Positions 53,771 through 62,985 are shown, counted from the first letter of the stretch. The stretch is DNA of 64,000 nt from an uncultured Desulfosporosinus sp. (GCA_927405585.1 CAKMJS010000013.1:1-64000), one strand, 5' to 3'. The notes: a model not told the origin generated them from the sequence alone. Numbers and translations are program-made.

Positions 53771-53794
53771 TTACTTACTTACTTACTTACTTAC
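53771..53794. repeat. TTAC tetranucleotide repeat, six copies
   Basis: Six exact TTAC units are preceded by AATC/TCAA repeats (53759-53770). The tract lies between the nitroreductase and the hydroxyacyl-CoA dehydrogenase, in the leader or promoter of the latter. Confidence 0.9.
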
Positions 53795-53838
53795 CCAATG
53801 CCCATTCCATCCCCCAATAGCTAAGAAACTTCCTCCCC

Positions 53839-54453
53839 TCACTCAATTACCTTATAAACAATGTCTTGTACACTTACCCGAGGGCGGGGCGCCGGGTTCT
53901 GATCAGGAAAGCCTACAGGCATCAATCCCGTGATCACCAGATGTTCAGGCAACTCTAAAATCTGGGCAATCTGTTTAGCCTTCATTAATTGCACCCAACA
54001 GGTACCCAGACCCAAAGAAACTGCTCGCAAGGCGATATGTTCCATAGCAAGGCCCACATTTAACATGGCATGTGGGACAAAGGCCTTCAAGGTATTGGCG
54101 TCTTTAACCACATCAATGCCAGGATAACTATCGAACGCTTCTGGTCCGAAAACCCCAGCATCAATCAGTTCCTGCAATCGTTTCCTCGTATCTTTGGCAT
54201 AGGTCGTAAGGTCAGCACAGCAGACCAAAAGTATGGGGGCTTGGCTAAGGAACTTTTGATTAAACGCTGCAGCTTGAATTTGTTCTTTCACACCCTGATT
54301 CTTGACAATAATAAACCGCCAAGGTTGATGATTAGTACCTGAAGGAGCCAAACGGGCTGCCTCCATTAATTCCTGCACCATGTCGTCTGGAACTGGATCC
54401 GACTTATATTTGCGGATACTCCGCCGCTCCATCATAGCCATCTTTATATCCAA
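53839..54453 (-). CDS. Nitroreductase family protein
   Basis: The 204-residue flavoprotein has the FMN motifs ERRSIRKYKSDPVP, EAARLAPSGTNHQPWRFI, and LRAVSLGLGTCWVQL, ending in NPAPRPRVSVQDIV. It would use NAD(P)H and FMN to reduce an unknown compound. TTG 54453 with GAAAGGTGG 9 nt upstream is the likely start; the frame extends further without a site. Its place in the CoA region suggests a redox accessory role. Confidence 0.85.
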   Translation of the reverse strand: MDIKMAMMERRSIRKYKSDPVPDDMVQELMEAARLAPSGTNHQPWRFIIVKNQGVKEQIQAAAFNQKFLSQAPILLVCCADLTTYAKDTRKRLQELIDAGVFGPEAFDSYPGIDVVKDANTLKAFVPHAMLNVGLAMEHIALRAVSLGLGTCWVQLMKAKQIAQILELPEHLVITGLMPVGFPDQNPAPRPRVSVQDIVYKVIE

Positions 54454-54864
54454 GACTTCTAACCACCTTTCATGCATAAGGCATAATCCATATTCTATGA
54501 TTCTGTTTGTATGAAGTCCCAAACCGCCCCACTCTTACAAAGCCAGACTGTCACTTCACACATAAAACACCCCCAGCGACTTTGCGTCATAACGCAAACA
54601 GTGTCATACCCCCGTCGTCCCAAATGCCGTCCTTCCCCGTCAACCCAAGCCAGAGGAAGTGTCCTAGCTTAGTGAGCATGGAGAGAGGAATTGCGTCAAT
54701 GAGTGCAGACGTTAAGGCGTAAAGAAACTCAACGGTTCACATGCAGAAAGCCCGGAGGTTTTTTAGCCTTAGCGACAAATGAATAGCAATGGAACGTATG
54801 CGAGCGTGCTATGACACTTCCTCCCAATGGAACGTGTGCGAACGGGCTAACAAACTGACTCTCC
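54454..54864. other. Gene-free interval with a short direct repeat
   Basis: No credible gene is seen. A roughly 25-bp imperfect direct repeat (CAATGGAACGTATGCGAGCG at 54787 and CAATGGAACGTGTGCGAACG at 54825, period 38) lies near the end of the acyl-CoA dehydrogenase gene. It could be part of its 3' region or a regulatory site for the nitroreductase. Confidence 0.5.
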
Positions 54865-56679
54865 CTAAAAGGCCTCCTCAGGAATATCAATCGCTGAAGT
54901 GTCACCTTCTTTAATAATCCGCACAGTCGCCGCCACATCTGGAACAATATTGAGCACATAAAATTTAGCACTAAATACTTTACCCGCATAAAAAGCCTTA
55001 TCAACGTTTCCTTCATCGAGTTTTTCTTGCGCTACTAAAGCCTGTTGCATAAGCAAATACCCGCCATAGAGTTCGGCTGTAATCCGCAAAATTCTCGTAC
55101 TATACAACGGAACCAGTCTGATGTTTTCCTTAAAGTAGCCTAAGACGGTAGCTAAGAGTTCCTGATAGGCCAATAATGCTTTACCCAGCACCTCAAACTC
55201 ACGAGCAAAGACTTTATTATTCTGGTTAGCTTGGACAAATGAGGCCATCTCCATCATCCACTCTTTGAATACACTGCCTTTATCTAGATTCCACTTACGA
55301 CCCACTAAATCCATCGACTGAATGAAATTGGTACCCTCCCAGATGGAGTAAATCTTGACATCCCTCGCTTGACGCGCCACGGGGTATTCCTCAGTAAACC
55401 CGTAGCCTGCAAAGACTTGAATAGCTTCTGTAATCATCAACCACCCTTGATCCGAGCAATACGCCTTGATTAAAGGAGTAATGACTTCGATAGAGCGTTT
55501 GGCTGCCTTGACCTCCTCAGGATCATCCCCGAATTCGATTAAATCCAAATAGTAGTAGCCTTTAAAAATCATAGCTCGCATTGCTTCCAGCGTGGCCTTC
55601 TGGGTGAGTAGCATACGACGGACGTCTTCATGTTGAATGATAGGTACCCTACTCCCTTTGGGATTGTGAATCGGCCTACCTTGAATCCGCTCCTTGGCAT
55701 AATGAACTGCATTGTTATAAGCGACAGTCGCAACAGCTAGGGCACTATGCCCTGTATCCAAGCGTGATCCATTGATCATCCTAAACATTTGAGCTATTCC
55801 CTGCCCAATCCCTTTTTCATCTGGCGGGTTACCTAACAAAACACCACGACATTGACTCTCTTCCCCAAAGCTAAGCACAGCTGTGGATGACCCCTTAAGG
55901 CCCATCTTATGTTCTATGCCAACGGTCGAAACATCGTTGGATTCTCCTAATTTGCCGTCTTCTTTGACCCAAATCTTTGGTACGATGAATAACGACAGCC
56001 CTTTGGTACCAAGGGCCGCTCCATCCACTCGGGCTAGTACCAGATGAATAATATTTTCGGTGAGATCATGATCTCCTCCAGTAATGAAGCATTTTGTCCC
56101 CTTAACCTTATAAATTAATGGGTTATCTGTGAGGTAGGCCTTGGTCGTCATATCCCCCACATCGGAACCACCACCCGGTTCTGTCAGACACATAGTGCCT
56201 TCCCAAACGCCTTCAAACATTTTCGGAGTGTAGAGAGCAATCTGTTCGGGTGAGCCGAACGCCTTGATCACGGACGCTATGCCGCCACTCAACCCAATAT
56301 ACGGGGACATAGCCGGGTTGGCGCCAATAATATACTCACGGACAGCTTCGTTGAGAATCTCTGGAAGGGCGCTCTCTCCTTCGACGTCACTGTTGCTGGC
56401 ACCCCAGCCATTTTCCTGAATGAACTTGAAGGCCTTATGAAAAGAAGGGGGAACTGTTACTTTGCCATCCATGAAGACTGCTCCGATGGTATCACCGTCA
56501 TCATTCGTAGGAGCAACGATTTCTCGACTCATCTTTAGGGCTTGATCCAGTATTCCATCGACATCGTCAATATTGAGATAATCCCGAAAGCGCTTTAACC
56601 CGAGAATTTTCTTTCCATCTAACCATTCTTTAAGGATAAATTTGTGATCACGATTACTGTACATAAACTTGCTGGCCAA
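54865..56679 (-). CDS. Acyl-CoA dehydrogenase
   Basis: The 604-residue flavoprotein has the acyl-CoA dehydrogenase signatures CLTEPGGGSDVGDM and QVFAGYGFTEEYPVARQARDVKIYSIWEGTNFIQ, and an extended C-terminal domain, so it belongs to the long (about 600 aa) class. It would interconvert saturated and 2,3-enoyl-CoA, for example butyryl- and crotonyl-CoA. TTG 56679 (start MASKFMYSNRDHKF) has AAAGGA 9 nt upstream and is favoured over GTG 56685. It lies about 90 bp after the dehydratase gene. Confidence 0.9.
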   Translation of the reverse strand: MASKFMYSNRDHKFILKEWLDGKKILGLKRFRDYLNIDDVDGILDQALKMSREIVAPTNDDGDTIGAVFMDGKVTVPPSFHKAFKFIQENGWGASNSDVEGESALPEILNEAVREYIIGANPAMSPYIGLSGGIASVIKAFGSPEQIALYTPKMFEGVWEGTMCLTEPGGGSDVGDMTTKAYLTDNPLIYKVKGTKCFITGGDHDLTENIIHLVLARVDGAALGTKGLSLFIVPKIWVKEDGKLGESNDVSTVGIEHKMGLKGSSTAVLSFGEESQCRGVLLGNPPDEKGIGQGIAQMFRMINGSRLDTGHSALAVATVAYNNAVHYAKERIQGRPIHNPKGSRVPIIQHEDVRRMLLTQKATLEAMRAMIFKGYYYLDLIEFGDDPEEVKAAKRSIEVITPLIKAYCSDQGWLMITEAIQVFAGYGFTEEYPVARQARDVKIYSIWEGTNFIQSMDLVGRKWNLDKGSVFKEWMMEMASFVQANQNNKVFAREFEVLGKALLAYQELLATVLGYFKENIRLVPLYSTRILRITAELYGGYLLMQQALVAQEKLDEGNVDKAFYAGKVFSAKFYVLNIVPDVAATVRIIKEGDTSAIDIPEEAF

Positions 56680-56770
56680 GAACACTCATCCTTTCAGTCG
56701 CAACTATTTTGCGTATCCACCACATAGATTCCACACCGAAGTCCCGATGTTCAGCCTTACAGGAACGAGT

Positions 56771-58246
56771 TTACTTTTTAGATCTGGGTTTCATTCCTGC
56801 AATAGCTCTAACAATATCCTTCTTGGACTCCATATCGTACTGGGAGGTGATGGCGATCTGTTCCATAATTGGAGATCCACCGCCATGATAAGCACCATAC
56901 AGTGTCGCACCTGCTGAACCAGAAAGTCCAAAATCGATGAAGTTCATCCAAAACTTAATCTGTTCTTCGATAGGGATTTTCGGATTGCGATTTAGGTACT
57001 TTTCCAACAAATTCTTGATTTCAGGGTTAGTCAAGTCATTTTCATAGGGGAAAGTAGCGGGCATCCCCCCTGCTATGTCACACAGTATCTCTTGTTCATG
57101 GAACACTGCCTCACCAGTCAGGCACCTGCCCACGTTGGCATAGATGGAGTTGGGAATATAACAACCAGGGCCGTAGGGCACAACCCCCAAACCAGGCATA
57201 TAAACTTCAGGCTTAGCGAGTGCGGAGGACGTGTAGCCAGCTGCATAGCCAAGTTCACCCGTCATGATCAGCTTGGAGAGCAGTTCGCGTACATGCGGGG
57301 TCTTTTCAATGCCATTGATTTCCGCTGCCAGAGCACCCATACCGATAACATAGTCGAGCATAGCAGGCTTACAGCCAGAATAGGAATGACGATGGAACAG
57401 CGCAAATAACAGGGCTGTCATGCCACCGTGCTGAGTTTCTCCACACAGAAACACGCGTTCCCAAGGAATGAAGCAATCATCAAAGATGACATAAGAGTCC
57501 GTGTAGCCGTATTCAATCCCCCTCTGATAAGTGTCGCGCTTGCGATAATTGTGAAAGTGGACAATTTGCTTAACCCCTTCATAATCTGAAGGAACTGCAA
57601 AGGCCAAGGCATAGGCTTCCTCACCCTTTTGCAGAGCTCGGTTCGGGACCACTAGAATCTCGTCAGAAATTGAGGCCTCAGAGATATGGACTTTGCAACC
57701 GCGCACAACGATTCCATCGCTACGTTCCTCCACCACGTGCACATACATATCAGGGTCACTCTGCTCTGCTGGCCTCTTCATACGCTCGCCCTTCACGTCG
57801 GTCTGCGCGCAGCTTGCAACGAGATCTTCTCGCTGGAAACGCTCTAACCACTTAAGCCAGTTGTCATGGTACGCTGTCTTAGCTTTAGGGGACTTTTGAG
57901 CTTCGAAAGACACTGCGTGGATGGCATTGGAGGCGTCAATCCCCATACACCTCTGAATGCACTGTCCGACTTTGTTCACTAAAAACCGAGTCATGTCTTG
58001 CTTCTTGTGCAAGTCATCTACGTTTTGGTGAACGTGGTTAAAGCGGTTGATGGTTTCCCCTGTGATGTGAGATGTTGCCGTGCAAAGATCCTTACTGTCG
58101 GGGTCCCATACTGCATCAAACGTTAAGCCCATGACGTTTAGGGCACCTTCTTGAAGAGGATCTAACCGATCGATCATTCCACCATTAAAGTAGAGATTTC
58201 TATTCATCTTACTTAGCCCTTCGATATACTGAGCCCTAGTTCTCAT
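56771..58246 (-). CDS. abfD: 4-hydroxybutyryl-CoA dehydratase / vinylacetyl-CoA isomerase
   Basis: This [4Fe-4S] and FAD enzyme dehydrates 4-hydroxybutyryl-CoA to crotonyl-CoA by a radical route. All four cluster ligands of the clostridial enzyme are present at the right spacing: Cys96 and Cys100 in QCIQRC, and His285 and Cys292 in FHRHSYSGC. Related 4-hydroxyphenylacetate hydroxylases lack them. The length (491 aa) is normal. ATG 58246 follows AAAGGAGAATGATT. It sits between the crotonase and acyl-CoA dehydrogenase genes, which act on its product. Confidence 0.92.
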   Translation of the reverse strand: MRTRAQYIEGLSKMNRNLYFNGGMIDRLDPLQEGALNVMGLTFDAVWDPDSKDLCTATSHITGETINRFNHVHQNVDDLHKKQDMTRFLVNKVGQCIQRCMGIDASNAIHAVSFEAQKSPKAKTAYHDNWLKWLERFQREDLVASCAQTDVKGERMKRPAEQSDPDMYVHVVEERSDGIVVRGCKVHISEASISDEILVVPNRALQKGEEAYALAFAVPSDYEGVKQIVHFHNYRKRDTYQRGIEYGYTDSYVIFDDCFIPWERVFLCGETQHGGMTALLFALFHRHSYSGCKPAMLDYVIGMGALAAEINGIEKTPHVRELLSKLIMTGELGYAAGYTSSALAKPEVYMPGLGVVPYGPGCYIPNSIYANVGRCLTGEAVFHEQEILCDIAGGMPATFPYENDLTNPEIKNLLEKYLNRNPKIPIEEQIKFWMNFIDFGLSGSAGATLYGAYHGGGSPIMEQIAITSQYDMESKKDIVRAIAGMKPRSKK

Positions 58247-58302
58247 AATCATTCTCCTTTTCTTACCATCACCGTTATCTAATAATGTGCGTTTTCAGAA
58301 CT

Positions 58303-59082
58303 CTAACGTCCCTGGAATTTCGCTGGCCGTTTTTCAAGAAAAGCTCTCATGCCTTCTTTTTGATCTTCAGTAGCAAACAACAGGTTAAAGCATTGATGTT
58401 CATATTGCAGACCCGCTTCTAAATCCATCCTTAGCCCCTCATTCACAGCTGATTTAGCCAAACGCAAGGCTACTGCACCTCGGGCAACAAATCGTTTCGC
58501 CATCTTCTGAGCTTCTTCGGCTAACTGCTCAGTCGGTACTACTTTATTTACAAGACCAATTCTCAAGGCTTCATCAGCTTTAATAAAATCTCCGCTAAAA
58601 ATTAATTCCTTCGCCCTACCCTGACCGATCAGGCGTGGCAGACGCTGTGTTCCCCCAGCACCAGGCAAGATGCCCAGTTTAATTTCCGGTAAGCCAATAA
58701 GGGCATTCTCCGCTGCAATACGGATATCTGCTACTAAAGTCAGTTCACACCCACCGCCTAGAGCGTAGCCAGCGATCGCGGCGATGACTGGCTTAGGCAT
58801 GGTTTCGATTAGTTGGAAGGCCCGGTGCGAGGGATTATCACTGATCGTCACGTCCACAGCGGAAGCATTAGCCATTTGAGCGATGTCCGCCCCTGCAGCG
58901 AATACTTTCTCACCACCTGTGATGATGACTACCCGCACGGAAGGATCAGCAGCCAGTTTTGAGGCCGCTTCCGCTAACTCATTAAAGACCTGGTCATTCA
59001 AAGCGTTTAGCACCTCAGGCCGATTTAGCGTGAGCGTAGCGATACCTTCCTCAATTTTAACAATGATCGTTTCGTATACCAT
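58303..59082 (-). CDS. Enoyl-CoA hydratase/isomerase (crotonase family)
   Basis: The 259-residue enzyme should hydrate crotonyl-CoA to 3-hydroxybutyryl-CoA. It has the oxyanion-hole segment [11 protein letters not shown] and the catalytic glutamates in [19 protein letters not shown] and [36 protein letters not shown]-type spacing lies before the ATG. It is the first gene downstream of a near-consensus sigma-54 promoter (59205-59221) and leads the abfD-acd operon. Confidence 0.92.
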   Translation of the reverse strand: MVYETIIVKIEEGIATLTLNRPEVLNALNDQVFNELAEAASKLAADPSVRVVIITGGEKVFAAGADIAQMANASAVDVTISDNPSHRAFQLIETMPKPVIAAIAGYALGGGCELTLVADIRIAAENALIGLPEIKLGILPGAGGTQRLPRLIGQGRAKELIFSGDFIKADEALRIGLVNKVVPTEQLAEEAQKMAKRFVARGAVALRLAKSAVNEGLRMDLEAGLQYEHQCFNLLFATEDQKEGMRAFLEKRPAKFQGR

Positions 59083-59204
59083 TCATTACTACCTCCTCGT
59101 TCGCGATAATTAATTAATTTTCCTCAACACATTGCCCAAATTACTTATTGGAATATTATAAAAACTATAACAATTTTAAATAATCTGACATTATAGTTAC
59201 ACAT

Positions 59205-59221
59205 TGCAAATAGCATGCCAA
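59205..59221 (-). promoter_or_regulatory. Sigma-54 (-24/-12) promoter before the crotonase gene
   Basis: The minus strand reads TTGGCATGCTATTTGCA, matching the consensus YTGGCACGRNNNTTGCW except at positions 7 and 9. The GG and GC elements have exact spacing. The gene start is about 110 nt downstream. The sigma-54 activator gene ends 180 bp upstream. Confidence 0.85.
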
Positions 59222-59238
59222 CTCTTCGCAACATAAAT

Positions 59239-59278
59239 AAACCCTCCTGTCTGGAAAACCAGACCACAGAGGGTTTTT
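59239..59278. terminator. Intrinsic terminator after the sigma-54 activator gene
   Basis: AAACCCTC and GAGGGTTT enclose an inner TCTGG-AAAA-CCAGA stem, with T runs on both strands. It separates the activator transcript from the sigma-54 promoter just downstream. Confidence 0.78.
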
Positions 59279-59326
59279 CCTATGTATGGAATTAGGTACA
59301 AAACAACGTTTTCTTTCTTAATTTTA

Positions 59327-59341
59327 GTGCGTAATGCGCAC
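59327..59341. promoter_or_regulatory. Possible upstream activator site
   Basis: GTGCG-TAATG-CGCAC is a perfect inverted repeat about 105-120 bp upstream of the -24 element, where enhancer-binding proteins usually bind. A related GTGTGCGT half-site occurs near 63963 upstream of the second sigma-54 promoter. Confidence 0.45.
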
Positions 59342-59401
59342 ACGCTTTCACAGGGGTTCTATGCTCGCTAATTAATGACCAAGTCACTCATCAATTATCA
59401 A

Positions 59402-60802
59402 CTAGTTAATACCATAGCGGAGTAATTTATCGTAAAATACCCGCCGTGAGAACCCCAAGGCCTTCATGGCATTGGTACGGTTGTTGTTATAAGTGTCCAA
59501 GGCGGATAATATTAAGTCCTTTTCCATTCTGGCCAGTATCTCCTTTACCGCGTAGGGCTTATCTTCAGAATTAAAGTTATCAACACAAGTCGGAATTATG
59601 CGGGCGGGCAAATGCTGAATTTCTATGGTCCTACTACTACACACAATACTTGCATGCTCTAAGACGTTCTGCAATTCCCGAATGTTACCTGGCCAGTCAT
59701 ACTCCTGAAAAAACCTCACCACTTTAGGAGAGAGAGTCAGCTCATGACCAACTTCTCGCGAAAACTGATCAAGGAATGTCTTAGCAAGGGCCATTAAATC
59801 ATCTTTACGCTCGCGAAGCGGGGTCAGTGTAAGTGGCACGATATTTAGCCGATAATACAGATCAAGCCGAAAAGTCCCTTGTTCGATCATACTTTCTAAA
59901 TCTCGGTTAGTGGCAGCGATCACTCGAATATCGACCTTGACTGCCTTAGATCCCCCTACCCGTTCAAACTCCCTTTCTTGCAATACACGTAACAACTTCG
60001 ACTGCATGGTGAGACTCATATCGCCTATTTCGTCCAGAAAAATGGTACCGCTATGGGCCAGTTCAAACTTACCAAGTTTGCCTCCCTTTTTAGCGCCTGT
60101 AAATGCTCCATCTTCATATCCGAACAGTTCACTCTCTACTAAATCTTCAGGCATTGCAGCACAATTCACCTTGATCATGGGCATATCCTTACGGCGGCTA
60201 CTCTTATGAACAGCCCTCGCTAATACCTCTTTGCCAACCCCACTCTCACCGAGGATTAACACCGTACTATCAGTACGTGCTACCTTAGCTGCTAAAACTA
60301 AGGTTTCCTTCACTCGACTATTTTGTCCCACATACTCCTTAAAGGACAGGGGTAGATATTCCCATTGTTCTAACTGCTCCTTCAAATAATCCGCGACACC
60401 CTTAGTCTGCTGTAACTCACGGTTAAGTTCAACAACATCAGTTATATTTTTAAAGATCGAAACACAGCCAATGATGTCATTATTATCGTATAAAAGAAAT
60501 GCACTTCCTACAACATTTATACCCAGTGAATCCAAATAATCCCCGCCAATTTGGTAGGGCACACCCGTGCGTAGTACGTTAATTGCCGCAGCCTTGGGTT
60601 CAATTTTATCTAACCTGCGCCCTAAAACTTTGGCCACGGGCACCCCTAATATCCTCGCATAGGCCTCGTTAGCATAAACAATCGTCGTATCTAAATCTAT
60701 AACCATGACCACATCATGAATCTTATTGAGGATTTCAAATAACTGTTTTCGATCCCAGCTCGGAAAAGCATTCGTTGTTACAGCGTGGGCTGCGTCACTC
60801 AT
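59402..60802 (-). CDS. Sigma-54-dependent transcriptional activator (PAS-AAA+-Fis)
   Basis: The 466-residue enhancer-binding protein has an N-terminal PAS domain (about 20-125, [24 protein letters not shown]). The AAA+ domain has Walker A GESGVGKE, the sigma-54 contact loop [10 protein letters not shown], and the arginine-finger region. The C-terminal Fis-type helix-turn-helix is [20 protein letters not shown]. No receiver domain is present, so it probably senses a small ligand such as a pathway acid or CoA ester. ATG 60802 has GGGGG upstream and lies after a TATAAT box; the longer frame does not. Confidence 0.92.
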   Translation of the reverse strand: MSDAAHAVTTNAFPSWDRKQLFEILNKIHDVVMVIDLDTTIVYANEAYARILGVPVAKVLGRRLDKIEPKAAAINVLRTGVPYQIGGDYLDSLGINVVGSAFLLYDNNDIIGCVSIFKNITDVVELNRELQQTKGVADYLKEQLEQWEYLPLSFKEYVGQNSRVKETLVLAAKVARTDSTVLILGESGVGKEVLARAVHKSSRRKDMPMIKVNCAAMPEDLVESELFGYEDGAFTGAKKGGKLGKFELAHSGTIFLDEIGDMSLTMQSKLLRVLQEREFERVGGSKAVKVDIRVIAATNRDLESMIEQGTFRLDLYYRLNIVPLTLTPLRERKDDLMALAKTFLDQFSREVGHELTLSPKVVRFFQEYDWPGNIRELQNVLEHASIVCSSRTIEIQHLPARIIPTCVDNFNSEDKPYAVKEILARMEKDLILSALDTYNNNRTNAMKALGFSRRVFYDKLLRYGIN

Positions 60803-60918
60803 GTTTACCCCCAATTTTGATCTATTGCCATATTTTACAGGTTTATTTTCATTATAATGGTTCAACCTTATGGAAGTAAATACAAACTTCTATCTGTATT
60901 CTAATTTTATTATTAAAT

Positions 60919-60971
60919 CCCATAAGCCGAGAGAAATAACTTATGATAAGTCATCTCTCTCGGCTTATGGG
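60919..60971. terminator. Terminator between the MaoC gene and the activator gene
   Basis: A perfect 16-bp stem (CCCATAAGCCGAGAGA and its complement) with a 21-nt loop ends the iron-sulfur/MaoC operon. The activator gene is therefore transcribed from its own promoter. Confidence 0.75.
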
Positions 60972-60990
60972 GAAGTTCACCATACTCTAC

Positions 60991-61392
60991 CTATTGTTGC
61001 AGGATATGAGCCAAACCAGCTAAAACTCTCTCCTCTTTATCATTAAAGGCCTTTATATCGCACATAATAATATTTCCCGAACGTGCGCTAATAGAACCGC
61101 CGAACGTTATCTTGTCTTCTGGCCGAACTATCTGTTCAAAGCGCACATCAAGTTTACTGATTCTCCCCTCCTTGCCGATCCATTCCGATAGCATAGCTGC
61201 CATTTGAGCCATAGTGAGCATTCCATGCGCGATCATTCCCCCTAGACCAACTTGGCGCGCGTAGTTGTCATCAAGGTGAATCGGGTTAAAATCTCCAGAA
61301 GCTTCAGCGTATTGACGAATTTGCACGTGGGTAGGTACCCATTCTCGGCTAGGAAGGTGATCAGAGACCTGATAATTAGACAGACTCTTCAT
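60991..61392 (-). CDS. MaoC-like dehydratase (hydratase 2 type)
   Basis: The 133-residue hotdog-fold protein has the (R)-hydratase motif YAEASGDFNPIHLDDNYA with the catalytic Asp and His, followed by GMIAHGMLTMAQMA. It would hydrate or dehydrate an acyl-CoA. ATG 61392 has AAAGGGGG upstream and overlaps the preceding hotdog gene by 17 bp, so the two probably form a heteromer. Confidence 0.88.
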   Translation of the reverse strand: MKSLSNYQVSDHLPSREWVPTHVQIRQYAEASGDFNPIHLDDNYARQVGLGGMIAHGMLTMAQMAAMLSEWIGKEGRISKLDVRFEQIVRPEDKITFGGSISARSGNIIMCDIKAFNDKEERVLAGLAHILQQ

Positions 61393-61789
61393 CAGCATCC
61401 CCCTTTACTGGAGTGATTAACGTTGAACTGCTGGAAAACACTAATTCGCCTGCCAGATCATAACCGGTCGTCTCGATCACCACAAATACCATCTTTCCCA
61501 ACTTACTGGTGCGTTCATAGATATCCTTGATACTCCGCTTATAACTAAGGCTATCACCCACTGAGAGCGGACGGTAATGCGTTATTTTCTGTTCGCCGTG
61601 GATCATTCCTGGATTGGTCAGTTCAAAGCCCGGAATGTTAGCTTGGAGCAATGTTCCTACGTACGTTACTGGTACCGCATCACCATCAAACGAAATTCCG
61701 ATGGCCTCGGCAAACCTACGCACTTCCTCCAGCCTAATTTTCAAGACGACAGACTCACTTTCCCGACCTATAAATTCTTTCTCTATCAT
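61376..61789 (-). CDS. MaoC/FAS1-type dehydratase N-terminal domain protein
   Basis: The 137-residue hotdog protein (IEKEFIGRESESVVLKIRLEEVRRFAEAIG, VPVTYVGTLLQ, GEQKITHYRPLSVGDSLSYKRSI) matches the MaoC_dehydratas_N type, which usually lacks the full catalytic pair. It works with the overlapping catalytic subunit at 60991-61392. GGAAGGCGGAG precedes the ATG. Confidence 0.85.
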   Translation of the reverse strand: MIEKEFIGRESESVVLKIRLEEVRRFAEAIGISFDGDAVPVTYVGTLLQANIPGFELTNPGMIHGEQKITHYRPLSVGDSLSYKRSIKDIYERTSKLGKMVFVVIETTGYDLAGELVFSSSSTLITPVKGDADEESV

Positions 61790-61827
61790 AGAGACTCCGC
61801 CTTCCTCTTGCGCAGATGATCCTACGT

Positions 61828-62025
61828 TCAGAGACCAAGCTTCAGTTTAAGGTCACTCAGTCTAATCTGAGCCACTTCTAAACTGGGATCAAGAACATTC
61901 GCCATCATGTACTCATTCAAAGCTTCCTGTAGGTTCCCAGTTCCTTCCTTGGCAATCCCCTCTCCTAAATGTCTCATCGCTAAGCTTTCATGATCTATAT
62001 CATCTTGGTTATGTCCAATGTGCAA
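61828..62025 (-). CDS. Small TPR-like protein, 65 residues
   Basis: AAGGAGG lies 7 nt before a TTG start at 62025. The protein has one tetratricopeptide-like helix pair (GNLQEALNEYMMANVLDPSLEVAQIRLSDLKLKL) after an acidic, His-rich start. It lies only 3 bp after the gene at 62029-62631. It is possibly an assembly or scaffold subunit of the operon's enzymes, but this is inferred only from position. Confidence 0.6.
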   Translation of the reverse strand: MHIGHNQDDIDHESLAMRHLGEGIAKEGTGNLQEALNEYMMANVLDPSLEVAQIRLSDLKLKLGL

Positions 62026-62028
62026 GAC

Positions 62029-62631
62029 TTACCCTCCTTGTTGCAGGCGGAAGGCGATTTCACATAGCCCACTGCCCGAAGCATCTTTGCTGTGGGTCAT
62101 ATCCACCTTGGTTCCCGCTTTTGCGGCAGCAACTTCATTGGCCGCCCTACAAAAAACCTGACAATCGCTGATCCCTTGATCAGCAAATACCTTACCAAGG
62201 CTACAGTTAAAGCTTCGAACTTTTAAGACCTTTGTAGTGGCTTCCGTGACCGTCCATGCATCTCTTGGACGTAGGGATAGTATGCCAAGTTCGATGTACC
62301 TTTCTAAGACGTGAGGAAACCGAATCCCGGTTTGCTGGGCCACATGCTCTATCATTTCACCCGTTCTATCCAGAAACTCCTTGGAATCGGCTTCCCTAAT
62401 CAAAAGGTTCATAAACGTTCTTCCCTGATTAGCTAAATACTCCTCATTGGTTTCTCCATCTGGGTTAAACAAACTCTCCAGCGGAAATTCCTGTTGGACT
62501 TTATAGATTAGTTCCTTAGGTAGATCATAGGCATAATTTTGGTCGGGGACTACTTTCAACCGCCGACCAGGTGCAACCTCCGCGCTGGGGTTGCCTTTGA
62601 CTTTTTGCAAGACCTTAAAATCCAACGTCAT
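62029..62631 (-). CDS. Conserved hypothetical protein (DUF6125/ATC-hydrolase-like)
   Basis: The 200-residue protein has a mostly helical N-terminal part (TNEEYLANQGRTFMNLLIREADSKEFLDRTGEMIEHVAQQTG). A Cys-containing C-terminal part follows (FNCSLGKVF, SDCQVFCRAANEVAAAKAG, MTHSKDASGSGLCEIAFRL), recalling DUF6125 or aminothiazoline-carboxylate hydrolase-like domains. The assignment is tentative. GGGGAG precedes ATG 62631. Its Cys residues and iron-sulfur neighbours suggest a cofactor- or redox-related role. Confidence 0.6.
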   Translation of the reverse strand: MTLDFKVLQKVKGNPSAEVAPGRRLKVVPDQNYAYDLPKELIYKVQQEFPLESLFNPDGETNEEYLANQGRTFMNLLIREADSKEFLDRTGEMIEHVAQQTGIRFPHVLERYIELGILSLRPRDAWTVTEATTKVLKVRSFNCSLGKVFADQGISDCQVFCRAANEVAAAKAGTKVDMTHSKDASGSGLCEIAFRLQQGG

Positions 62632-62670
62632 ACATAACTCCCCTTTTCCTTCGTGTACAATCAGCACCTA

Positions 62671-62973
62671 TTAGACATTACGCTCTCTTAGTTGGGTTGC
62701 CCGTTCCTCTCTAAACTTCTGGGCTAACTGCTCGCGCAGTAAGAATTCCAAGTTTATTGCATCCGTCGGACAACTCTTAACACAGTCTCCACAACCAGAA
62801 CACTTGTCGAAATAGCGTCCTACAATTTTGTATTCACTGAGATCAGTTTCTCTCCCTTTCCACACCTTTGTGGGACCGCATACGAAAACTACCGATGGAC
62901 ACACGCTTAAGCACTTGCGACAACTCAGTGGATCTTTACATAAGGTATAGTCAATATTAATTTGAGCAATCAT
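62671..62973 (-). CDS. Ferredoxin-like 4Fe-4S protein
   Basis: The 100-residue protein has a canonical cluster motif in FDKCSGCGDCVKSCPTDAINL and a second, looser Cys set in LCKDPLSCRKCLSVCPS, giving one or two [4Fe-4S] clusters. A charged helix ends the protein. AAGGGGGG precedes the ATG. It starts 13 bp after the larger iron-sulfur gene and probably shuttles electrons with it. Confidence 0.85.
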   Translation of the reverse strand: MIAQINIDYTLCKDPLSCRKCLSVCPSVVFVCGPTKVWKGRETDLSEYKIVGRYFDKCSGCGDCVKSCPTDAINLEFLLREQLAQKFREERATQLRERNV

Positions 62974-62985
62974 TTAAGTCCCCCC

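Noticed and set aside
54729-55016. 95-codon minus frame at the end of the acyl-CoA dehydrogenase gene
   Set aside because: Most of it overlaps the 3' end of a well-supported gene in another frame and it has no credible start.
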